Both the position numbers and the translations under genes were made by a program. This document shows positions 1 through 5,305 of a DNA stretch of 8,357 nt, in pieces. Numbering within the stretch: position 1 is the first letter of the stretch; every line of letters starts with the position of its first letter. Under the pieces are notes generated by a model. The model saw only the letters and a program-made list of their open reading frames with translations, made no database searches and was not told where the DNA came from. Source of the stretch: UBA4720 sp038227135 (GTDB taxonomy: Bacteria; Gemmatimonadota; Gemmatimonadetes; Gemmatimonadales; Gemmatimonadaceae); NCBI GenBank assembly GCA_038227135.1, contig JBBRQC010000060.1, forward strand, positions 1-8,357. Direction: 5' to 3'.

Positions 1-427
1 CCAGCGCAGCGCGCAGCTCCCTCAAATCCGCAATGCTGACGATCAGTATCGCCACCACGATGCCCGCCGAGGTGACACACCATACGCATATGGCGTGGAT
101 TACTGCGAGCTCGAGGTAGGTAAGCCAGCCTGAGAAGAGGAAGCCGAACGCTGCTTCGGCCACGAGGAGCATAGAGACGAAAGGTTCGTTCTCGAAGCGG
201 GGCATCGTTCCGATCAACGAGATCACGAACACTTCGGCGTAGAACAGGAGTCCCCACGCCGCGACGGGAAGGTGGAGGAAAGTCGACCACTTGCTGGTGT
301 TGACGGTCTCACACGATCCGATGCTGCAGGTCAGCTCCCCGATCACTCCGAGCTTGAATAGGGTCAGGTAGAGGCTGATGAAGATCCCGGCCAGCGCAAA
401 CGCGGCCACGATCATCCGCTTGGTCAC
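1..427 (-). CDS. VKOR-family membrane oxidoreductase (partial, 3' end outside window)
   Basis: Vitamin K epoxide reductase family membrane protein, which reoxidises a DsbA-type partner and passes electrons to quinone. Translating from a GTG at 427-425 gives 142 residues running off the window edge. Visible features: a first hydrophobic span at about 6-26; a loop cysteine pair C34 and C39 (CSIGSC) followed by ETVNTS, with the conserved serine at S45; a second span at about 55-73; a third at about 84-107; and the quinone-proximal pair C114-V-W-C117 at the start of a fourth span. This is the four-cysteine arrangement of bacterial VKORs. The GTG overlaps the TGA of the upstream DsbA-like gene (GTGA), implying translational coupling. 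An ATG four codons later (415-413) is an alternative start; neither has a clear Shine-Dalgarno sequence. Family assignment is firm. The pairing with the neighbour is inferred from position. Confidence 0.92.
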   Translation of the reverse strand, partial: MTKRMIVAAFALAGIFISLYLTLFKLGVIGELTCSIGSCETVNTSKWSTFLHLPVAAWGLLFYAEVFVISLIGTMPRFENEPFVSMLLVAEAAFGFLFSGWLTYLELAVIHAICVWCVTSAGIVVAILIVSIADLRELRAAL

Positions 428-1218
428 TTCGGTTTCTGCGTAGGTGGCGCTGATGCGCTCGCTGGCTGGGAACCGGCCGCCTTCGCGACGGAGTCCACGA
501 TGGCCTTCATTGCGTCGTAGGACGACATCCCTCTGTAGAGCTTGTTCCCGATAATGAAGGTGGGAGTGGAGCCTACGCCGCGTCGCAGCCCATCGGCGAG
601 GTTGGCGCCGATTCGCTTCTGATATTTGTGTGCGTCGTAACAGGTCTCCCATTTTGCGACGTCGAGACCTGTCTCCTGCGCGTACCGCCTGAAGAAGGGC
701 TTGGGGCTGTCGGTCGCCTCGCCGTTCCACTCATCCTGGGCCTGAAAGAGCCGATCGTGCATCTGCCAGAACTTGCCTTGCTCGTCCGCGCACGCTGCCG
801 CATTTGAAGCGGCAACGGTGTTCCGATGCTGAGTCAGCGGGAAATCGAAGTAGGTGATGTTTGCCAACCCGGCGTTGATGATGCGGGTCCTCACATCGGG
901 CTCGGTCACCACGGAGAATCCGGCGCAGGCCGGGCACTCGAAATCGGCGAACTCGAGGATTTTCACCGGGGCATCGACTTTGCCCATCAAGTAGCCCTGA
1001 GAAGGGCCCGCATTGGTCGTGTCCGCAACCTGAATGGCATTCGTCGCGCCGCCTGTTGGCTTGGTTACTACGTACCCGAGCGCTGCAACGCCGACGACCA
1101 CGATTGCGCCAAGCAGCCAATAAAACGCTTTTGGCCGGTTTGATGCACTGCGGGCCTCCCTGACGGCGCTCTTCCCGGGTACGTTCCTGTCTCTCGGTCT
1201 ATCGTTATTAGGGGGCAT
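424..1218 (-). CDS. Membrane-anchored DsbA-like thiol:disulfide oxidoreductase
   Basis: Thioredoxin-fold protein of the DsbA/BdbD type (Thioredoxin_4-like), expected to insert disulfides into exported proteins on the outer face of the inner membrane. The 264 residues comprise a basic cytoplasmic N-terminus (1-30), one membrane anchor at about 32-51, a linker, then the catalytic domain. The active site is C95-P-A-C98 in FADFECPAC, and the cis-proline loop is T218-P219 in GVGSTPTF. Further cysteines C143 and C193 lie in the inserted helical part; both positions often carry Cys in this family and may form a structural disulfide. The C-terminus is a short Ala/Ser/Pro-rich tail. The start is ATG at 1218-1216 with only a weak GGA upstream. 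The VKOR gene overlaps its stop codon, so the two form an oxidant/recycling pair. It is divergent from the hydrolase gene across 72 bp. Fold and active site are clear; the substrates are unknown. Confidence 0.93.
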   Translation of the reverse strand: MPPNNDRPRDRNVPGKSAVREARSASNRPKAFYWLLGAIVVVGVAALGYVVTKPTGGATNAIQVADTTNAGPSQGYLMGKVDAPVKILEFADFECPACAGFSVVTEPDVRTRIINAGLANITYFDFPLTQHRNTVAASNAAACADEQGKFWQMHDRLFQAQDEWNGEATDSPKPFFRRYAQETGLDVAKWETCYDAHKYQKRIGANLADGLRRGVGSTPTFIIGNKLYRGMSSYDAMKAIVDSVAKAAGSQPASASAPPTQKPK

Positions 1219-1275
1219 TTTCCGTGGTCGATTTGTTTGCTTGGACCGTTAAGTCGGTTGTGTCGCGAAAGCTAA

Positions 1276-1283
1276 GAGAGGGG
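1276..1283 (+). promoter_or_regulatory. Ribosome binding site of the hydrolase gene
   Basis: The purine-rich stretch GAGAGGGG ends 7 nt before the ATG at 1291. It is a good Shine-Dalgarno match, much better than those in front of most genes in this window, and it supports the chosen start. No convincing -35/-10 pair was found in the 72-bp divergent spacer (1219-1290), though promoters for both flanking genes presumably lie there. Confidence 0.6.
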
Positions 1284-1290
1284 TATAGAG

Positions 1291-2133
1291 ATGCAAGCTG
1301 ATGTCCTCAGAGCTCCCGTCGGTCCCGGCGCTATGCACGTCGAAAGGTACGGACACGGCGGAACCGCCGTGATTCTTCTGCATGGCTTCGGCACCTGCAA
1401 TTTCCTGTGGCGTGCAGTCGCCCCCTCCATAACCGCCGCGGGACACACGGCCTATTCCGTCGACCTGCTCGGGCACGGGCAGTCGGATCGTCCAATGGAT
1501 GCGGACTTCGGAATCGCCGCGCAGGCCGAGTATCTCGATGCGGCGATGACTGTGCTGCGCGTATCGCGCGCGGTGATCGTCGGAGTCGATTTCGGCGGAG
1601 ACGTCGCGATGAAGCTGGCGGCGAACCGGCCGGATCGGGTCGAGAAGCTGGTGCTGATCAATACTCCGGCTTTCGATGAGCTTCCGGCGAAGGACATCAC
1701 CCAGATGCAACGCAGGACGGCGCGATTCGCGTTCAGCCTCACGCGAGGAGTGATGGGAGCCGCTCCGCTACTCGAGGGAGTGCTCAAGGGAAGCGTCGCC
1801 GACGCCGAGCACATGCCAATGAAGCTGGTCGCGCGATATCTGGCTCCATTCGTCGGAAAGGACGGCGCAAATCATCTTCTGACGCTGGCGAGCTCGGTCC
1901 ACCGAGCCGATCTCGACGAAGACGAGTACGGCGAGATCCACGCTCCGACACTCATAATCTGGGGCGACGAGGACAAGTGGGTGGATCCCAAGCTCGCTGA
2001 CCGGCTCGTCAATGCAATTCCCGACGCGCGTTTGGTGCGCCTTGCCGGGGTTGCGAGGCTCGTCCCTGAGGAAAACCCGGATCATCTCTCGGAATTGCTG
2101 CTCGATTTCATCAAAAGACGAGCCGCGGCATGA
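1291..2133 (+). CDS. Alpha/beta-hydrolase-fold protein with substituted catalytic residues
   Basis: Complete 280-residue alpha/beta hydrolase of about usual length, with no signal peptide, so probably cytoplasmic. Fold landmarks: oxyanion-loop HGFG at 31-34; the strand-helix segment SVDLLGHGQSDRP at 56-68; the nucleophile elbow at 98-102; a helical cap region at about 135-210; LIIWGDEDKWVD at 221-232, with D226 in the usual acid position; and a C-terminal helix. The elbow reads G-V-D100-F-G where most esterases have G-x-S-x-G. An Asp nucleophile occurs in haloalkane dehalogenases and epoxide hydrolases. However, the usual catalytic His position (AGH...) reads A-G-V254. Both substitutions are unambiguous codons (GAT at 1588-1590, GTT at 2050-2052) in an otherwise intact frame. 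Either the protein is a non-catalytic member or another residue serves as base; nearby histidines are H204 and H265. The substrate cannot be named. Start choice is supported by a good ribosome binding site. Confidence 0.88.
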   Translation: MQADVLRAPVGPGAMHVERYGHGGTAVILLHGFGTCNFLWRAVAPSITAAGHTAYSVDLLGHGQSDRPMDADFGIAAQAEYLDAAMTVLRVSRAVIVGVDFGGDVAMKLAANRPDRVEKLVLINTPAFDELPAKDITQMQRRTARFAFSLTRGVMGAAPLLEGVLKGSVADAEHMPMKLVARYLAPFVGKDGANHLLTLASSVHRADLDEDEYGEIHAPTLIIWGDEDKWVDPKLADRLVNAIPDARLVRLAGVARLVPEENPDHLSELLLDFIKRRAAA

Positions 2134-2143
2134 ACCTTTCTTA

Positions 2144-2190
2144 TATGAAATGGTGTCTAAGATCAGTAGATTGAGGAGCACGATTTCATA
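2144..2190 (+). repeat. Imperfect inverted repeat between hydrolase and small-protein genes
   Basis: TATGAAAT at 2144-2151 is perfectly inverted as ATTTCATA at 2183-2190. After one mismatch, GTG (2153-2155) pairs with CAC (2179-2181), giving a stem of 11 pairs over 12 positions around a 23-nt loop. A T6 run follows at 2195-2200, four bases beyond the stem. The AT-rich stem is weak for an intrinsic terminator. It may instead be a mild terminator or attenuator for the hydrolase transcript, or a fold over the leader of the small gene, since a GAGGAG motif sits in its loop. Symmetry is seen directly; function is inferred. Confidence 0.4.
2173..2178 (+). promoter_or_regulatory. Strong Shine-Dalgarno-like motif without a normal start codon
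   Basis: GAGGAG is a strong ribosome-binding motif, yet no ATG, GTG or TTG lies 5-12 nt downstream. The nearest candidate is an ATA at 2188-2190, nine bases beyond the motif and in frame with the small protein starting at 2212/2215. Starting there would add eight residues (ATA-DVFSPTE) before the TTG-ATG. Only very rare genes start with ATA, so this is either a relic of a mutated start, a non-canonical start, or coincidence. Confidence 0.35.
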
Positions 2191-2211
2191 GACGTTTTTT
2201 CTCCAACCGAA

Positions 2212-2475
2212 TTGATGAATACTCAGAAAAACAGATTCAGGAAGGAGCCAGTCCGGCAGGCAACTCCCTTTGAGGAGGCCCGGGACGAGCTGTTTCAGCA
2301 GGTGATGCGCTGCGGCGTAGTCGGATCGGCGCCCGAAGATCAGAAGGAATGGTTCGACAACACGATGGGATACCTGACGGAGCGCTACCATGAGCTCAAG
2401 CCGTCGGAACTAGAAGAGCTGAGGGTGCTCGGCGAGAGATTCGCTCAGCCGCCCAAAGTCAGAAAGGCGGTATAA
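2212..2475 (+). CDS. Small acidic hypothetical protein (FEEARDELF type)
   Basis: Small, soluble, mostly helical protein with no signal peptide or membrane span. From TTG at 2212 it has 87 residues; from the adjacent ATG at 2215, 86. After a basic N-terminus (NTQKNRFRKEPVRQ) comes a helix with FEEARDELFQQVMRCG at about 19-34, then PEDQKEWFDNTMGYLTERY at about 41-59, a short helix PSELEELRVLGERFAQPP at about 65-82, and a basic end. It has one cysteine. I recall similar small proteins as conserved hypotheticals in Gemmatimonadota but cannot name a function. Coding character is supported by amphipathic helices and by a strong terminator immediately after the stop. The start is uncertain: no ribosome binding site precedes 2212/2215, whereas GAGGAG at 2173-2178 stands 9 nt before an in-frame ATA. 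It may be cotranscribed with the hydrolase 78 bp upstream. Confidence 0.75.
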   Translation: MMNTQKNRFRKEPVRQATPFEEARDELFQQVMRCGVVGSAPEDQKEWFDNTMGYLTERYHELKPSELEELRVLGERFAQPPKVRKAV

Positions 2476-2477
2476 AG

Positions 2478-2507
2478 AAAGGGGCGCCGAATCGGCGCCC
2501 CTTTTTT
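2478..2507 (+). terminator. Intrinsic terminator, probably bidirectional
   Basis: GGGGCGCC (2481-2488) pairs perfectly with GGCGCCCC (2494-2501) around a 5-nt loop GAATC. The 3' arm is followed by TTTTTT (2502-2507), and the 5' arm is preceded by AAA, which extends the stem. It begins 3 nt after the stop codon of the small gene. Read on the minus strand, the same hairpin is followed by TTTCTTTAT, so it could also stop transcripts arriving from the phosphatidyltransferase/barrel operon. Confidence 0.9.
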
Positions 2508-2523
2508 GTTTAAATGCAGAACG

Positions 2524-2616
2524 CAACTGAACGGGTGCGAGACGTCAGTGGCGCAGGTGCGAGGTAAGAGTTCACTAGTCCGGACTGCTACTGGCAAACT
2601 CGCACCCGTTCAGTTG
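2524..2616. repeat. Perfect 18-bp inverted repeat flanking a 57-nt centre
   Basis: The arm at 2524-2541 (CAACTGAACGGGTGCGAG) is exactly the reverse complement of the arm at 2599-2616. The 57-nt centre (2542-2598) holds a 10-bp palindrome AGTCCGGACT (2577-2586) and another direct copy of GGTGCGAG (2556-2563), which could pair with the right arm in competition with the left arm. There is no T-run beyond either arm, so it is not a classical terminator, and I see no flanking target duplication. On the minus strand it starts 3 nt after the stop of the barrel-like gene, so it would lie in that mRNA's 3' untranslated end. Possible roles are a stability hairpin, a miniature inverted-repeat element, or a small RNA. 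The symmetry is directly visible; the role is unknown. Confidence 0.8.
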
Positions 2617-2619
2617 TTG

Positions 2620-3168
2620 TTACCGTCTGCCGGCGATCCCTCTTCGTAGAATCACTCCGACCCTCGCCCCGCCCCCCAACCCAAGCTCGACCGCGGGCAC
2701 CCAGCCCGAGAGCTGGCGATCCGGCAGCGAACCTTCGATGCCGAGGTACACGAGCAAAAACGCCCTCGCCCCGCCGTCGGCGGAGGCTCGAAATCGCCCG
2801 GAGAGCCCCGCACCGGCGTACGGCGCCCAGCGGCTCTGCCGAAACGGATCGAGGCTGAATCTGGAGACCAGATCCGCGCGTGACTCGACGCCGTGGCGCC
2901 CTGCTCCTACGCCGCCCACCACGCCCCAACGCAGATAGATGCCAGCGGGGATGCTGATACCGTAGCCAGCCTCCACGCCGCTGCTAGCAGCGAAAATCCC
3001 ATCGACTCGCACTTCGCTCTGAACTGATTGCGTCGGCACCTGTGCAAATGCGGATGAAGGCCCCAAGACCGCCAGCACAAGCGCGAAGACCGGGAGCGCA
3101 CCGACAAACGCCCGGCTCGTTCCCCGTACCGAGGTGGTGAGCCAACCGGGAGCGTTCGTTATCAGCAT
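2620..3168 (-). CDS. Secreted beta-rich protein, probable small outer-membrane barrel
   Basis: A 182-residue exported protein. It has a basic N-terminal stretch (R15, R19), a hydrophobic core at about 21-38 and a likely signal peptidase I site A40-F-A42|Q43. The mature part of about 140 residues is made of alternating polar/hydrophobic, glycine-rich segments (for example SGVEAGYGISIPAGIYLRWG, RWAPYAGAGLSGRFRAS, ARAFLLVYLGIEGSL, WVPAVELGLGGGARVGVIL), as in small beta-barrels. It lacks the usual C-terminal Phe/Tyr, ending in GIAGRR, so barrel assignment is tentative. No cysteine or catalytic motif is seen. The gene starts 16 bp after the stop of the phosphatidyltransferase gene on the same strand and is likely cotranscribed. 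A GTG at codon 14 is an alternative start that keeps the signal peptide. I do not recognise a named family. Confidence 0.72.
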   Translation of the reverse strand: MLITNAPGWLTTSVRGTSRAFVGALPVFALVLAVLGPSSAFAQVPTQSVQSEVRVDGIFAASSGVEAGYGISIPAGIYLRWGVVGGVGAGRHGVESRADLVSRFSLDPFRQSRWAPYAGAGLSGRFRASADGGARAFLLVYLGIEGSLPDRQLSGWVPAVELGLGGGARVGVILRRGIAGRR

Positions 3169-3184
3169 GGAGGCGCGCCGCGAC

Positions 3185-3709
3185 TCAACGCGCCCGGCCG
3201 CGCCACAGCGCGATGGTGTAGTCTATGATCGAGGCAATGGAAATGATCCCAATCGTCATGACGAGAGCGCTCGTGACCTCCGGAACCACGATTATCGCAA
3301 CAAGCGTGATCAGCTGCACGACGGTGACGATCTTGCCTAACATCCTCGCCCTGAACACCGCGGGACGGAGCGTTGGAATAATTTTGGCGACTACGAATCC
3401 GACTGCGGTGGCCAGGTCGCGTGTCAGGAAGATGAAATACTGGCCGGCGCTCAGACGCCCCTCTATCAGGTAGGTCGAAATCGCAACGAGAACGAAAACC
3501 CGGTCAGCCAGCGGATCCAGCAGCGCGCCAGCGGTGCTCTCGGATTTTTCGTGGCGCGCGAGCCAGCCGTCGATGATATCGGTGAAGCCGGCGACCCCGA
3601 TCAACGCGATGCGGTCCCACGGTTCTGACACGAGCACGAAGGCGAGCGCGAGAACAACGCGCGAAAGTGAAATCGTATTGGGAAGGGTAAACAGAGCGCT
3701 GCGATTCAT
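3185..3709 (-). CDS. CDP-alcohol phosphatidyltransferase (PgsA/cardiolipin synthase type)
   Basis: Integral inner-membrane enzyme that transfers a phosphatidyl group from a CDP-linked lipid to an alcohol. It has 174 residues, typical of the family. It carries the full signature D44-x2-D47-G48-x2-A51-R52-x8-G61-x3-D65-x3-D69, whose aspartates bind the metal and CDP. The start LPNTISLSRVVLA and the later GKIVTVVQ (125-132) also match the PgsA/cardiolipin synthase group; several membrane spans follow. The segment FLTRD (94-98) has Arg-Asp where PgsA proteins usually have Arg-Glu. Arg-Asp is commoner in CMP-forming cardiolipin synthases, so phosphatidylglycerophosphate synthase and cardiolipin synthase are both open. 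It is the first gene of a two-gene minus-strand unit and divergent from the TIM-barrel gene over 66 bp. The start ATG lacks a clear ribosome binding site. The enzyme class is certain; the acceptor is not. Confidence 0.93.
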   Translation of the reverse strand: MNRSALFTLPNTISLSRVVLALAFVLVSEPWDRIALIGVAGFTDIIDGWLARHEKSESTAGALLDPLADRVFVLVAISTYLIEGRLSAGQYFIFLTRDLATAVGFVVAKIIPTLRPAVFRARMLGKIVTVVQLITLVAIIVVPEVTSALVMTIGIISIASIIDYTIALWRGRAR

Positions 3710-3729
3710 GCGACCGAAAAGTAAGAGCG

Positions 3730-3758
3730 GCGGTGAGCGCTTGCCAGCGCGTTACCGC
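3730..3758. promoter_or_regulatory. Nested dyad in the divergent intergenic spacer, possible operator or leader hairpin
   Basis: GCGGT (3730-3734) is inverted as ACCGC (3754-3758), and inside it GCGCT (3737-3741) is inverted as AGCGC (3746-3750) around a TGCC loop, with small bulges between the two stems. The element lies in the 66-bp spacer between two divergent genes and ends 17 bp before the ATG at 3776. It could be a regulator site serving both directions or a hairpin in the leader of the plus-strand gene. Symmetry is visible; chance is possible in such GC-rich DNA. Confidence 0.3.
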
Positions 3759-3775
3759 ATGTCTAGCTTCGCTCG

Positions 3776-5302
3776 ATGACCTCGCACGGGTTGCTCGGGC
3801 CCCTTTACGTCGCCCTTTGTGCGGCAATGATCGCATGGGATATCCTGATGGCGGGGAGAATCGCGCAGCTGCGACGCACCCCGCGCGCGTTTCAGGCAAT
3901 CACCGGTATCGCCGGACTTCTGCTCGTTCCGGCTCTCGTCGTAGCCTATACCGCGCAGTCGCTTCTCTACGGACGCGCGATCCTCCTCGTGGCGTGGCTC
4001 TGGCCATTCACTGCCCTGCTCTTCGTGCTGCAGGCGATCTATGCTCTTACTCGCCGGCTGGTGACTCCGCTCCTCGGATTCCCCCTGCTCGTGTACAACG
4101 TGATCATTGCTACCGTGGCCGTGACGAAATTCGTCATCACGCGCGGAGACTCGCCAGCGGAATTCGGGCTGGCGCTCAATGCGGCGCAGGCAAGCATGCT
4201 CGGTACTTTCTTCGGCTCACCAGCGCTTTGGAATCCGATCTACCTTCAGGTGCCGCTGTTCGCGCCATCTCTTCCCGCGCGGTGGGGATTCACCAGGCTC
4301 GCGCGCGTCGGCCTCGCGGGAGCCGCGATTGCGATGACCGCGCTGGTGCTGGTCGAGCTGCCTGGCGCCTACGCAGGAATCAAGAGTTATGCAGTTCATG
4401 CCAAGGACCAGCTTCAGGAGCACCCCGAAGGTGATTTCAGGATAGGCCTCAAGATCTTTCCCGATTTGAGAAGCGGTCCGCCGCCGCTGGCGATCCAATA
4501 CGACCTGGCCCTCGCCGACACCCTGAACGTCGGTGCGATAAGCATCGTGGTCGATCCCGAAGCCGCTCGCGGCGTCGCTCTCGACTCACTGGCGCGCTCG
4601 ATCGAAGAGGCGCGAGCGGACAGCACCGTCATCATCGTCGCGCTCGGCTACCCCAAAAACGGCGACAAGGACATCAGGCAGTCCCGTGAGGGCTACACGA
4701 CTGCCCGCCTCAAGGACATCGACCGGATCGCAAGGCGGCTGAAGCCGGATTACCTCATTCCCGCGGTCGATCCAACGGAGGAAGGATCTCGCGTTCTCGG
4801 AGACCAGACCCCGCAGTACTGGATCGACTACTTCACGCGAGCAGCGCGCGTGGCACACTACGTCTATCCACGCATCAAGGTGGCCGTGCCGATGAGTAGT
4901 TATGGCACTCGAGACAGCACCCTCTACGCATGGGCTGCGCGGCGTGGATCGCCGATCGATGTCATGGGTTTCTCGCTGCTCGCCGGATTTGACGGCGCAA
5001 GATCGCTCGACACGCACATGAGAGTGGCGCAGCGGTGGATGCGGCTTTATCCCAGTCCGAAGGAGCACTGGGTATTCGCGGCCGGCGGATATCCGCTCGT
5101 CCATGGCGAGCAGAACCAGGAACGCGCGATCTGGGGGGTGCTCGCATGGGCGACCGCCGAGACGCCGATCAAGGGGCTCGTCGTCTACGAGGCCGGCGAT
5201 TATTACACCGTGCGGGGATTGCGTGCGCCAGGCGGCCGCCTGCGTCCCGTCACCGCGGCACTTCTGCGCGCCGAGAACGGGCTTTCGTCCAGCGCGCAGT
5301 AG
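3776..5302 (+). CDS. Membrane protein with C-terminal TIM-barrel-like (glycosidase-like) domain, unassigned
   Basis: A 508-residue two-part protein. The N-terminal 200 residues hold about five hydrophobic spans (about 7-26, 41-62, 69-90, 98-121, 176-194). From about 221 a soluble domain shows eight successive beta-strand-like segments, each followed by a helix: RIGLKIFPDL, AISIVVDP, STVIIVALGYP, PDYLIPAVDPTEEG, KVAVPMSSYG, IDVMGFSLLAG, HWVFAAGGYPLVHGEQNQ and GLVVYEAGDYYT. This is the (beta/alpha)8 pattern of many glycoside hydrolases. Candidate acids are E335/E336 after strand 4 and E472 in strand 8. The strand-7 position that often carries the nucleophile reads F-A-A-G-G-Y-P, without Glu, so activity is uncertain. 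The catalytic part may face the periplasm, but topology is ambiguous. ATG 3776 is the first usable start, because an in-frame TAG lies at 3764-3766. I do not recognise a named family; the fold call is inferred from sequence pattern. Confidence 0.8.
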   Translation: MTSHGLLGPLYVALCAAMIAWDILMAGRIAQLRRTPRAFQAITGIAGLLLVPALVVAYTAQSLLYGRAILLVAWLWPFTALLFVLQAIYALTRRLVTPLLGFPLLVYNVIIATVAVTKFVITRGDSPAEFGLALNAAQASMLGTFFGSPALWNPIYLQVPLFAPSLPARWGFTRLARVGLAGAAIAMTALVLVELPGAYAGIKSYAVHAKDQLQEHPEGDFRIGLKIFPDLRSGPPPLAIQYDLALADTLNVGAISIVVDPEAARGVALDSLARSIEEARADSTVIIVALGYPKNGDKDIRQSREGYTTARLKDIDRIARRLKPDYLIPAVDPTEEGSRVLGDQTPQYWIDYFTRAARVAHYVYPRIKVAVPMSSYGTRDSTLYAWAARRGSPIDVMGFSLLAGFDGARSLDTHMRVAQRWMRLYPSPKEHWVFAAGGYPLVHGEQNQERAIWGVLAWATAETPIKGLVVYEAGDYYTVRGLRAPGGRLRPVTAALLRAENGLSSSAQ

Positions 5303-5305
5303 CGC

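Noticed and set aside
1219..1290. Promoter elements in the divergent DsbA/hydrolase spacer
   Set aside because: TTGCTT and TTGGAC boxes exist, but no -10 hexamer occurs at 16-18 bp; TATAGA at 1284-1289 is too close to the start codon to use.
1768..2391. Minus-strand frame of 207 codons opposite the hydrolase and small gene
   Set aside because: It spans two genes and an intergenic hairpin on the other strand, has no recognisable domain, and is best explained as a shadow.
2524..2616. Reading the 18-bp inverted repeat as an insertion sequence or CRISPR unit
   Set aside because: There is no transposase frame between the arms, no visible target duplication and no repeat-spacer periodicity.
2588..2929. 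Alternative minus-strand frame inside the barrel-like gene
   Set aside because: Very Arg/Gly-rich, starts inside the signal-peptide gene and runs through the inverted repeat; it fits a frame shadow.
3759..3779. Six-codon leader peptide (MSSFAR) whose TGA overlaps the ATG of the TIM-barrel gene
   Set aside because: Too short to separate from chance and without a ribosome binding site, although the ATGA overlap is suggestive.
3733..4434. Alternative plus-strand frame of 233 codons at the start of the TIM-barrel gene
   Set aside because: Arg/Ser/Ala-rich translation; the overlapping frame encodes clear membrane spans and continues for 508 codons.
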